A stretch of DNA of 8,473 bases, taken from Bacteriovoracaceae bacterium UBA1511 (lineage in GTDB: Bacteria; Bdellovibrionota; Bacteriovoracia; Bacteriovoracales; Bacteriovoracaceae). This document shows, in pieces, positions 1-6,898 of this stretch. Below the pieces are notes generated by a model. It worked only from the letters and a program-made list of their open reading frames with translations. It ran no database searches and was not told where the DNA came from. The stretch lies in NCBI GenBank assembly GCA_002323535.1, contig DCQT01000069.1, positions 1 through 8,473 on the forward strand, written 5' to 3'. Both the position numbers and the translations under genes were made by a program. Position 1 is the stretch's first letter. The number at the start of each line of letters is the position of its first letter.

Positions 1-357
1 TCTATGATTACCCTTACATATTATGGAGCAGAAAAAGTAATGCCTCATTATAATGTAATGGGTGTTGCTAAGGCTGCACTTGAATCGTCAGTAAGATATT
101 TAGCTGCAGATCTAGGAGACAATAAAATTAGAGTGAACAGTTTGTCAGCAGGCCCAATAAAAACTCTTGCTGCAAGTGGGGTGAAGTCACTTCGAAAATC
201 TTTTGAGCTAGTCGAAGAAAATTCACCTCTACGAAAAAATGTCTCCCAAGATGACGTCGGAGGTACTGCGGTTTATCTTGCGAGTAACCTAAGCAGTGGA
301 GTATCGGGTCAAATAATATATGTTGATGCAGGTATTAGCTCTGTTGCTATTAGTTAA
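1..357 (+). CDS. fabI: Enoyl-[acyl-carrier-protein] reductase (NADH) FabI, C-terminal part, 5' end cut by window
   Basis: The last 118 codons of FabI, which reduces the enoyl-ACP double bond in the final step of each fatty-acid elongation cycle in the cytoplasm. What is visible is the short-chain dehydrogenase catalytic pair in the spacing Y-x6-K: Tyr at bases 49-51 and Lys at 70-72, within HYNVMGVAK. The second FabI-specific tyrosine lies ten residues earlier (bases 19-21). The stretch RVNSLSAGPIKTLAASG, with the inhibitor/substrate-loop signature, and a C-terminal VSGQIIYVDAG follow. The match to the E. coli protein as I remember it is colinear to the end. The reading frame is open to base 1, so the Met at base 4 is internal and the Rossmann nucleotide-binding half lies upstream of the window. 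The gene ends in tandem stops (TAA TAA, 355-360). No hairpin terminator follows, so read-through into the next gene 58 bases on is possible. Confidence 0.96.
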   Translation, partial: SMITLTYYGAEKVMPHYNVMGVAKAALESSVRYLAADLGDNKIRVNSLSAGPIKTLAASGVKSLRKSFELVEENSPLRKNVSQDDVGGTAVYLASNLSSGVSGQIIYVDAGISSVAIS

Positions 358-393
358 TAAATAAATATTACTTACTTGGATTAATTTCAAGGC

Positions 394-408
394 CAATCAT
401 ACCGATTG
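394..408 (+). repeat. Short inverted repeat just before a GTG start
   Basis: CAATC (394-398) and GATTG (404-408) form perfect 5-base arms around a 5-base loop. The right arm abuts the only Shine-Dalgarno-like bases (GAAG, 408-411) of the GTG-started gene at 416. A transcript hairpin here could partly mask the ribosome site, but a 5-bp stem is within what chance gives. The rest of the 358-415 gap is AT-rich, and I see no convincing -35/-10 pair in it. Confidence 0.2.
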
Positions 409-415
409 AAGATTT

Positions 416-2887
416 GTGTATAAACTAATCTCTGCGTTTTTTTCCATTTGGTTTGTCGTGTTCAACTCTGCAGAGTGCTTCGAGTATAGTATCTCGGCGG
501 ACCCTGAGGTTTTTAGAGACGAGCTTGAAGCTATACAAAGATGCTGTGGAAACGACACTTTTTTCGCTCCTGAATTAAGGACACTTCCTTGCAAGAATGC
601 CGGGCCTAAAGCGCAAAGCTGCCTTAAGGAAAAAGTGAGTCAAATTTCCTCAGGTGCTTTGGAGAGTAGAGGGGAGAAGTTATTACGTGAGCTACCTCCA
701 GTTGGCAGAAAGTTTTTAATTGAACGATGCGGAATGACAGGTTTAGTATTTAGTTCATTAGAGCAAGTCAATTGTGCTAGGAGATCGTTGACAGGTGGAG
801 ACGATCCCTCTCAAGAGCACTTTGATTTCATCTCTGCGATGGCCAATTTTTCAGTGGAAACTAAGACTCCTTTAAAAGTTAATTTTGATGAAACAGAGAG
901 GGCATTTAAGAATTACCTTCATGAGTACAACGCAATCGCAATCATCAAACATGTTTGCATAAGTACTCTTTCTACAGGTGAAGATGGGTTTGAAAATTGT
1001 GGCGGTCATAGGGTCAATTTTCATGGAAGTGATGTACCTTTTTCTCCTACACCTCATGTTTCGAAAAACGATGGTGCTCGCTTAGAGATGCTTGAAGCAC
1101 CATCAAGGTTGCCATCTTCATTTTCCGGTGTGGAGTCTATTGATGGGCCAATTAGAGATCAAATTGAGGGCGAAGCTGAACATAAGGAGCAGTTACAAGA
1201 AAAGTTTTTAGAAGAGGGTGTTGGAGGGGCTTTTAAATGTGGTGAGACCCTTTTGAAAGTTGATGAGGAACGGCCCTTGTGTGTTGATTGGAAAGGAGAC
1301 TCAAACCCCTTAAAAGTAACAACACAAACTCAACTAGACCGAATTGGTGAATTTGTTTTTTATCAGGATCTAGCAGCATTTGCGGCCAACAAGGTTTGGC
1401 GATCCTATGCTTTAGGCGCAATAAGTGATCCATCTTTTTCTGATATGGCTTGCCCCAGTGAAAATAAAAATCTTAGATATGATTTAGTGAGAAGAGACTT
1501 AATGGGAGTTTTGAACCAGGACTTTCCTAGCGGCGGGTCAAAGCTCTCAAGGTGTCTAACTCCTAAGGGTCTCTTAGATCGAGGAGAATTTTCTAATGCT
1601 GTCTCAGCAGGAGTTAAGGTTCGCTGCGATAATATGTCCGACGGGACAGGTGCGTGTAGCGATTCCGCTGTAACGTTAACCAAGGACGAACAAAGAAGAA
1701 AAGAAGTGGAGCGTTTTAAAAAGCGCTACTTTCAATTAAAAGAGATTAAGTCGCAATTAGATAAGTTAAGAAATGGTAGCCTATCAATACCTGGTAAAAA
1801 ATTTGGATGTTCAAATCGATTTAAATCTTGTGAAAAGTTTTTCAAACATCAAGAAGATTGCGAAAAGAGATTCTCGAAAAAAGAGTTCAATAATGGAAGA
1901 GCATTAATTAGTGGATGCATTTCATCTAACATAATGGCAGAGCCTGAGAAATCTACTTATAAAATGTATGAAAATTTAAAAAATTTAGAAAATTATATTT
2001 TATCTAAAAACCCTGCACTTGCAGCAAGAGTGGAGAATGTGGATGGTGAAGAGAAGTTTTTTTATGAAACCCTGGATTCCGTTAAAAGCACCAACAAAGC
2101 CTGGAATGAAATTTATGACCGCGGACATGAAAAGAGTAGGAAAAAATCATTAGACTTCCTGTTAGGAAGTATTTGCGATGATCCAAAAGACTTTGCTGAA
2201 AAGATGCTTCTTAAAAACCCCGCGCTAGTTAATGAATTTCTTCAAGCAAATAACAGCCTCCATCTCCATAAAATGATGTGTCACATGAAAGCGCATGTAA
2301 ATCGTAAGCATCAAATGAATCAAGCATTTCAAATGGGGGCGATAGGCGCGACCGTAATTTTGGGTTTTGCGGCAGCAATACCAACGGGAGGGACCTCACT
2401 TGCTTGGGGGCTTGGCTCGGCTGCGGCAATAAGTGGACTTGGAATTGCGGGACATACGCTTTACGCAGCAAAGCAAAATTATCAAATGGAAACGGGAATG
2501 CTACATGGTTGTATAGGTGATTTTCATCGAATGCAAGAGGCTGACGAAGCCGTTGATGATGCGATGATTGCTGCTGCTTTAGAGCTTGCAATTCCCATTG
2601 GTATTTTTTCAGGAATGAAGCTTGCTCAAAAGATAAAAAGATTATCACAAATTCGTGCACAATCGGCTCTGCGCTCAGGAGTTGACCCAACCTTTGGTGC
2701 ACATTTAGAGCATGCAGCTGATATTCAAAATAAAATTACAAAAGGCCAACAGCAGTTGATCGCAAAATCCTATCAACTTGGCGAAGATGTTTCTAACGAT
2801 GTTCTTCAAACAATTTACCGACTAGAGCAGCAAGGTTTTTCACCTACTCAAATCAAAGAAATGATTAAAAGGAATTGCCCGTTATGA
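416..2887 (+). CDS. Large exported cysteine-rich protein with Gly/Ala-rich membrane hairpin, unknown function
   Basis: An 823-residue protein I do not recognise. The start is GTG at 416, chosen because a signal peptide begins directly there: basic Lys3, a hydrophobic core at about 4-16, and likely cleavage near Ala19. The SAEC at 18-21 is not a good lipobox because Glu sits at -1. The ribosome site is weak (GAAG, 4 bases before GTG). The precursor holds 23 cysteines, spread from C21 to C821, with a tight set at C465, C472, C482 and C501. This suits disulfide bonding outside the cytoplasm. Residues 423-455 are strongly charged and look helical. Residues about 640-684 are a Gly/Ala-rich hydrophobic pair split by PTGG, and residues 715-736 are a third hydrophobic stretch. 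A charged helical tail runs from 737 to 823 and includes YRLEQQGFSPTQIKEMIKR. The stop overlaps the next start (ATGA), so the two are co-translated. It could be a secreted membrane-inserting or surface protein; that is inference. Confidence 0.85.
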   Translation: MYKLISAFFSIWFVVFNSAECFEYSISADPEVFRDELEAIQRCCGNDTFFAPELRTLPCKNAGPKAQSCLKEKVSQISSGALESRGEKLLRELPPVGRKFLIERCGMTGLVFSSLEQVNCARRSLTGGDDPSQEHFDFISAMANFSVETKTPLKVNFDETERAFKNYLHEYNAIAIIKHVCISTLSTGEDGFENCGGHRVNFHGSDVPFSPTPHVSKNDGARLEMLEAPSRLPSSFSGVESIDGPIRDQIEGEAEHKEQLQEKFLEEGVGGAFKCGETLLKVDEERPLCVDWKGDSNPLKVTTQTQLDRIGEFVFYQDLAAFAANKVWRSYALGAISDPSFSDMACPSENKNLRYDLVRRDLMGVLNQDFPSGGSKLSRCLTPKGLLDRGEFSNAVSAGVKVRCDNMSDGTGACSDSAVTLTKDEQRRKEVERFKKRYFQLKEIKSQLDKLRNGSLSIPGKKFGCSNRFKSCEKFFKHQEDCEKRFSKKEFNNGRALISGCISSNIMAEPEKSTYKMYENLKNLENYILSKNPALAARVENVDGEEKFFYETLDSVKSTNKAWNEIYDRGHEKSRKKSLDFLLGSICDDPKDFAEKMLLKNPALVNEFLQANNSLHLHKMMCHMKAHVNRKHQMNQAFQMGAIGATVILGFAAAIPTGGTSLAWGLGSAAAISGLGIAGHTLYAAKQNYQMETGMLHGCIGDFHRMQEADEAVDDAMIAAALELAIPIGIFSGMKLAQKIKRLSQIRAQSALRSGVDPTFGAHLEHAADIQNKITKGQQQLIAKSYQLGEDVSNDVLQTIYRLEQQGFSPTQIKEMIKRNCPL
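2867..2873 (+). promoter_or_regulatory. Shine-Dalgarno AAAAGGA that decides the start at 2884
   Basis: AAAAGGA lies inside the 3' end of the preceding gene, 10 bases before ATG 2884. A TTG at 2875 is in the same frame but would sit only one base from this site, and it would add Met-Pro-Val ahead of a well-formed signal peptide. ATG 2884 is therefore the better start. Confidence 0.7.
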
Positions 2888-4635
2888 AGTGGTTATTATT
2901 TTTAGTCATTTCGCTTAATGCTTTTGCTCGATGCCCAAGCTTCAATCAGATGGCCGCTCGCCTTGAGGGGATTCAAGATGGTACACCGGTATCGGTTAAA
3001 ACATTTGACGGTGAAAGGATAGACGGAGTCGTCGAGCAAGTCCTTTACGATAATGTTCAGCATAAACCTTATGTGGTTTTCATGGGGAAAGATGGACACC
3101 GTTTCACTAAGTGGATGACCGATTTAAATCCAACTACCTTTAATGCACCTATAGATAATGTGGTCTCAGATTCTATTATAAGATTTAAATCAAAAAGCGG
3201 AAATGTTTATGAGGGAAGGATTCTTGATCGAAAAGTAATCAATGGGGAAGATACCTTCTTGTTAGAAAACTCTTATGGGGTTTCCTCAAGGATAAGAGTA
3301 GCAAGAGTTAATGAAAATAGTCTTCAAGTTATTGATCGTCCTCTCACTAATTTAAAACTAGAGGGGAATGCATTTAGACAAAGTTCAGAGATTACTCCCG
3401 GTGACTTTGTAAGTGTTGAGCTTGGTAATGGAAGGTACCCTGCAAGAGTAAAAGAGATTCGTGCTGGTTCGGCGGGTGAATCGGTTAATGTGGAGGTTTT
3501 GGGCATTGATGGAAGCTTGATCCAAATGGAGATCAGAGGTGATCAACTTGGAACCTTACGTTTGTCACATTCAAGTAGACAACAGTTTACTAGTACTTTT
3601 CCCGAAATTTCCCCAAGAGCTCCTCCGAGGCCTCCAGAGCGTGTTGCTCCACCTGTCGTTAACTCACCAAAAAAACCAGTAGGACCTGTTCCTGAGGGAT
3701 TACCTAAAGTAGTAAACCCCGGCAATGGAGGAATAGAAGCTCTCGAGAGAATTCACCAGTTGGGACTTTATCCAACAGAAGAAGTTATCGTTAATGGAGG
3801 AAGAATAAAAGTTGGCCCTTTGTTTGAGCTTGGGGATAGTGGGCGAGTAGGGGCGTATATGCTCGTTAAAATTGATGGTAAAGAAACACTTCGTTTTGCT
3901 TATAGGTCCTCTTCTCAAGGGACTTTTCGAATCCTTCCCGCGAGAAATGACTTTAATAGCCCTTTTGTTCCAGGCTATGACAAGGGGATTGGAGAATTTG
4001 CTTTAGAGGTTCCCATAGATGTACAAAAACAATTATCAGCTCAATTAACCAGGGGCCCACCCAAAAGAGTCGTTGATAATGCAGATACTTTACTCGCTGG
4101 TTCAATTGAATACAATAGGGACCTACAGTCATGGATGGCGTACGCAGATAGACCGACATATATTGGTAAACAGGTAACATCTCAACAGGTTGCTCCTAAG
4201 GTTAAAGACATTATTAAAAGTGGTAATCCAAATAGTGTCACTATATCAGGCCCTGCAGCACCTGACTTCAGACCATCTAGTATGGTTACATCTTACAAAA
4301 CTAAATCTGCTGTTGCAGGGGATATCGATGTGATGGTTTTTCCTAGTAAAGATGGGACAATAAATTATTCAATTATGATGGACTCTGAAGGAAAAGTTTG
4401 GATTGGTAATGCAACAAGTAATCAATCCATAACAAGTTTTGGCGTATCGGAAAAAGGTATCGATCTTGGTGCAGCCGGTATGCCTCGATGGGAATATTCA
4501 AGGCAGATACCAAGAGGACACATAGGAGAAGCTAATCCCTCTAATGCCAGGTATTCTGATGCATGGGGCTTTATAAAAGATACCCCTGTTATCAAGGACT
4601 TCTACAGAGCTCAGGGAATGATAGTGCCTCAATAA
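2884..4635 (+). CDS. Exported protein with three SH3-like repeats, proline hinge and unrecognised C-terminal domain
   Basis: A 583-residue protein of no family I can name. It starts at ATG 2884, overlapping the upstream stop as ATGA. The signal peptide is MKWLLFLVISLNAFA, with cleavage expected after Ala15. Three degenerate repeats of about 55-60 residues follow (about 32-86, 95-150 and 169-228). Each has the pattern of alternating beta residues with V-x-V/F, a turn G, then Y/G-x-V and a second strand, as in SH3-like or Tudor-like barrels. Residues 241-280 are proline-rich (for example RAPPRPPERVAPP) and look like a flexible hinge. The remaining 300 residues look globular. They contain RFAYRSSSQGTFR (337-349), YDKGIGE (365-371) and GDIDVMVFPSKDG (479-491), and the region is rich in beta strands. 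Only one Cys (C17) is present, in contrast to both neighbours. Co-translation with the upstream gene suggests partners. SH3-like modules outside the cytoplasm often bind cell wall or protein ligands, but binding here is inferred. Confidence 0.85.
   Translation: MKWLLFLVISLNAFARCPSFNQMAARLEGIQDGTPVSVKTFDGERIDGVVEQVLYDNVQHKPYVVFMGKDGHRFTKWMTDLNPTTFNAPIDNVVSDSIIRFKSKSGNVYEGRILDRKVINGEDTFLLENSYGVSSRIRVARVNENSLQVIDRPLTNLKLEGNAFRQSSEITPGDFVSVELGNGRYPARVKEIRAGSAGESVNVEVLGIDGSLIQMEIRGDQLGTLRLSHSSRQQFTSTFPEISPRAPPRPPERVAPPVVNSPKKPVGPVPEGLPKVVNPGNGGIEALERIHQLGLYPTEEVIVNGGRIKVGPLFELGDSGRVGAYMLVKIDGKETLRFAYRSSSQGTFRILPARNDFNSPFVPGYDKGIGEFALEVPIDVQKQLSAQLTRGPPKRVVDNADTLLAGSIEYNRDLQSWMAYADRPTYIGKQVTSQQVAPKVKDIIKSGNPNSVTISGPAAPDFRPSSMVTSYKTKSAVAGDIDVMVFPSKDGTINYSIMMDSEGKVWIGNATSNQSITSFGVSEKGIDLGAAGMPRWEYSRQIPRGHIGEANPSNARYSDAWGFIKDTPVIKDFYRAQGMIVPQ
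2977..3567 (+). repeat. Three tandem SH3-like repeats at protein level
   Basis: Repeat 1 (2977-3141), repeat 2 (3166-3333) and repeat 3 (3388-3567) line up by eye: D/P-G/S-x-x-V/I-x-V/F, then G-x-x-Y/I-x-G/A-x-V/I, then a loop and a second V/F/L-rich strand ending near an R/K-x-x-D/N-x-L turn. The DNA itself is not visibly repeated, so the duplication is old or the units are convergent barrels. Confidence 0.55.
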
Positions 4636-4636
4636 A

Positions 4637-4653
4637 ATCTCTTTTAAAGAGAT
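4637..4653. repeat. Perfect inverted repeat after the two-gene exported-protein unit
   Basis: ATCTCTTT (4637-4644) and AAAGAGAT (4646-4653) are perfect 8-base arms around a single T, starting one base after the TAA of the upstream gene. As RNA it would fold as a 6-bp stem with a 5-base loop. No U-run follows directly; the nearest T-rich run is at about 4671-4678. It is either a weak terminator or processing hairpin, or a dyad operator for the gene at 4708. The rest of the 72-base gap holds AT-rich sequence, a TAAAAT -10-like hexamer (4678-4683) and no clear -35. Confidence 0.4.
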
Positions 4654-4707
4654 AACGAATTATAAAAAGGTTTATTTTAAAATTACGAAATTGACCGATA
4701 AGAAAAC

Positions 4708-5868
4708 ATGTTAAGTAAATTTGGAATTTTTGCATTAGCGCTATTCTCCTTTCAAGCATATGCCCTAAAATTCACACCTAAAGATTGGAATTTCGAAATG
4801 GTTCTTGGCCCTCAAGGACAAGTGATGACAAAGTCCAATAACTGCGAAGCCACAAACGAGGTCATTGAGGGGTTATCTTCTTGGAAAAAACGTTTGGGAG
4901 AAGAAATTGGGGAAATGGCGATTTGTAAGTGTGGTCGAAAAGAATTAGAAAAAGATACTTATGATTACTTTAAAAATATGCTATTCGAAGAGTTTCGTAC
5001 TAACACTCTTGATTTGAGGAAAAAATCTTATCTAAACAAAAAATTAAATAATACATGTTATCGAGATATAACTGGAGTTATTCCTCAAAAATTTTCTGAA
5101 TTAGCTAAAAGACAATTGATAAAGGACTTAGACCCAAATCCTTTTGACAATACTATCTATGACAATCATGGAGTAAATTGTTTTGCTACAGCGATGGAAG
5201 CTTCTGGATATCTAAAGACACCTAGGTTTGTATCACAATATGAATTCAGTAATTTTTTAAAAAGCCCTATGTGTAAGCCTATTTCAGACAAAAGTTACAA
5301 ACCCGGTGATATAATTAGTTATCATCGACCGGCAAAACATTACGAAGATCCAACAGAGTTAAACGGTTATCCTATACATGCCTCGGTCTTTGTCACGGAA
5401 AACTTGGTCTTTGAAAAAAAAGGAGGGCATAAGGAATTCCCTTATCAGTTGGCCCCATTTGGAGAAGCACTGAAAATTACAAAAGGCCCCATTGCAATTT
5501 ATCGTTGTAAAACAAGAGAAAAACTTTTGGAGGAGGCGATGGATATTCCAGACTTCAAAGAAATTCTTCAATCCGTTGAAGAAATTGAAAGTTGTTACAA
5601 AAATTACTATAAAACAGATATTCAAAGTCCACTGATGAGAAAAATCTTTCCTTTTGTAAGGTCAAACCTTGAAATAGTTGAAGCGTTAATCCATGAGAAA
5701 ACACGTGAACTAAACGACCCTGTAAATGGTGGCCAAAAAGAGGGAAAAGAGCTTGAGTATGAGTATTGGATGCTGCTTAATGCACGGGTTTCCTCAATGT
5801 ATCAAAACTTGAATTACAATCTCGAGTTTCCGAACATGCATGATTATTTATCAGAAGTTAATAGATAA
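4708..5868 (+). CDS. Exported putative papain-fold (NlpC/P60- or CHAP-like) cysteine hydrolase
   Basis: A 386-residue precursor with a clear signal peptide, MLSKFGIFALALFSFQAYA, cleaved after Ala19. The central part (about 150-265) shows the order typical of papain-fold peptidoglycan hydrolases. A Cys (C158, codon 5179-5181) starts a helix in NCFATAMEASGYL. A PGDIISY strand (199-205) comes next, then a strand-borne His (H224, codon 5377-5379) in HASVFVTENLVFEK, where NlpC/P60 and CHAP enzymes carry theirs. H241 in GGHKEF is a candidate third polar residue. Eight cysteines are present, including a CxC at 73/75, so the others may pair in disulfides. The flanking regions (20-149, 266-386) are charged, helical-looking and unrecognised. 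If active it would cut peptide bonds of peptidoglycan, or an amide, outside the cytoplasm. The start is ATG 4708 with only a weak AAG-type ribosome site 5 bases before. The family call is my motif reading and could be wrong; that the gene is real and exported is much safer. Confidence 0.8.
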   Translation: MLSKFGIFALALFSFQAYALKFTPKDWNFEMVLGPQGQVMTKSNNCEATNEVIEGLSSWKKRLGEEIGEMAICKCGRKELEKDTYDYFKNMLFEEFRTNTLDLRKKSYLNKKLNNTCYRDITGVIPQKFSELAKRQLIKDLDPNPFDNTIYDNHGVNCFATAMEASGYLKTPRFVSQYEFSNFLKSPMCKPISDKSYKPGDIISYHRPAKHYEDPTELNGYPIHASVFVTENLVFEKKGGHKEFPYQLAPFGEALKITKGPIAIYRCKTREKLLEEAMDIPDFKEILQSVEEIESCYKNYYKTDIQSPLMRKIFPFVRSNLEIVEALIHEKTRELNDPVNGGQKEGKELEYEYWMLLNARVSSMYQNLNYNLEFPNMHDYLSEVNR

Positions 5869-6898
5869 ATTTCTCATGAATTAATTTAACCGATTTTGCC
5901 ACGTTACTCTCAGGAGTTTTTGGTAAAACGCCATGACCTAAACCGCAAATCCACTTGGATGCACCCACTTTGGATTCTTGAACCTGGCACCATACTTTCA
6001 TCCATTGCTTTTCTAGATTCTCCCATGAGGCAAATAGAAAACTTGGGTCAAGATTTCCTTGGATGTGGTAGTCATTGCCAAGCTCATCCAGCGCTTCAGT
6101 TAAATTCATTCGCCAATCAACGCCGAGCACGTCAATATTGTCATCTTGAATTTCACGAAGGTAGCTTAAGTTTGTCATTTTTGAGTAATAAATTACTCTC
6201 TTCTCTGGGTGGATCTTTTTGAAAGCAGAGGTTAGTTTTTTTATTGTTGGAAGAAGATAAGTTTTGAATGTTTCAAGACTTACTTCCCCACAGGCAGTAT
6301 CAAAAAGGCACACAGCATCGGCGCCACCTTCCGCTTGAACGCACATTTCAGATAAAAGATTATCAAATAGAATTTCAACAAAACCTTCATAACGTCCGTC
6401 TAAAAGACCTAGCTTTGAAGAAATAAGATTTCCTTTATGGGCACCTTCTACAGCATAACTATATAAAGTAAATGGACTTCCTACAAAACCAAGAAGAGTT
6501 TTGTGCTCAGGCATTGAAGACCTCAAAAGTGAGCAAGCTTGTTTTTGAAAATCAAAAAATTCCCGTGCAGGGGCTTTTGGTGTTAATGACTTTAAATCCT
6601 CTGTTGTTGATAGGGCGACCTCAAGAGTTGGGGGTCCTGAATGATAAGAAAGTCCCATTCCCATTTGCTCAAGTGGAAATAGTAAATCACTAAATAATAT
6701 CGCAGCATCAAAGTTAAACTCATCCAAAGGCCCGTGAGTGATTTCTTGAGCGAGCTTTGGGTCTTTACACATACTCATGAACTCATGGTCTTTTCTAATG
6801 TTCTGATAATGGGCGTGGTATCGGCCCGCTTGTCTCATAAACCATACGGGCACTTGTGTTTTTCCATCACGAGTAATTCTGTTATCAAAAAGTCCCAT
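5858..6898 (-). CDS. hemE: Uroporphyrinogen III decarboxylase
   Basis: Catalyses the four decarboxylations of uroporphyrinogen III to coproporphyrinogen III in haem synthesis, in the cytoplasm and without a cofactor. The length of 346 residues is normal for the family. Hallmarks in order: PVWFMRQAGRY (17-27) with the substrate-binding arginines R22 and R26; AAILFSDLL (65-73) with the key Asp71; GFVGSPFTLYSYAVEG (137-152) with Tyr148; GADAVCLFDTACG (192-204); GVDWR (259-263); IQGNLDP (279-285); and GLGHGVLPKTP (319-329) with His322. The first motif runs on as HAHYQNIRK where most relatives have LPEYR, a small departure. The start ATG (6898-6896) shares its A with the TAA of the regulator gene upstream (TAATG). 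It has a good AAAAAGG 9 bases before it. Its 3' end overlaps the opposing gene by 11 bases, and no terminator is visible there. Confidence 0.97.
   Translation of the reverse strand: MGLFDNRITRDGKTQVPVWFMRQAGRYHAHYQNIRKDHEFMSMCKDPKLAQEITHGPLDEFNFDAAILFSDLLFPLEQMGMGLSYHSGPPTLEVALSTTEDLKSLTPKAPAREFFDFQKQACSLLRSSMPEHKTLLGFVGSPFTLYSYAVEGAHKGNLISSKLGLLDGRYEGFVEILFDNLLSEMCVQAEGGADAVCLFDTACGEVSLETFKTYLLPTIKKLTSAFKKIHPEKRVIYYSKMTNLSYLREIQDDNIDVLGVDWRMNLTEALDELGNDYHIQGNLDPSFLFASWENLEKQWMKVWCQVQESKVGASKWICGLGHGVLPKTPESNVAKSVKLIHEKFIY

Noticed and set aside
355..370. TAATA...TATTA inverted repeat right at the fabI stop, possible terminator
   Set aside because: The stem is only 5 bp, all A/T, with no U-run after it; expected by chance in AT-rich sequence.
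473..481. SAEC in the 823-residue protein as a lipoprotein cleavage site
   Set aside because: Glu directly before Cys21 and no Leu/Val at -3 do not fit a lipobox; signal peptidase I cleavage is more likely.
2229..2702. 157-codon open frame on the - strand
   Set aside because: It lies wholly inside the 823-residue gene, has no recognisable motif and the composition of a shadow frame.
2875..2883. TTG at 2875 as the start of the SH3-like repeat protein
   Set aside because: It is one base from the Shine-Dalgarno, and ATG 2884 gives correct spacing and a clean signal peptide.
4691..4719. TTGACC as a -35 box for the gene at 4708
   Set aside because: With normal spacing the -10 would fall inside the coding region, after the start codon, and the hexamer there is poor.
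5906..5921. ACTC-TCAG-GAGT followed by TTTT, possible terminator for the + strand hydrolase gene
   Set aside because: The stem is only 4 bp and lies within the hemE coding sequence; too weak to call.
5896..6222. 108-codon open frame on the + strand inside hemE
   Set aside because: It is antisense to strongly conserved hemE codons, with no family features.
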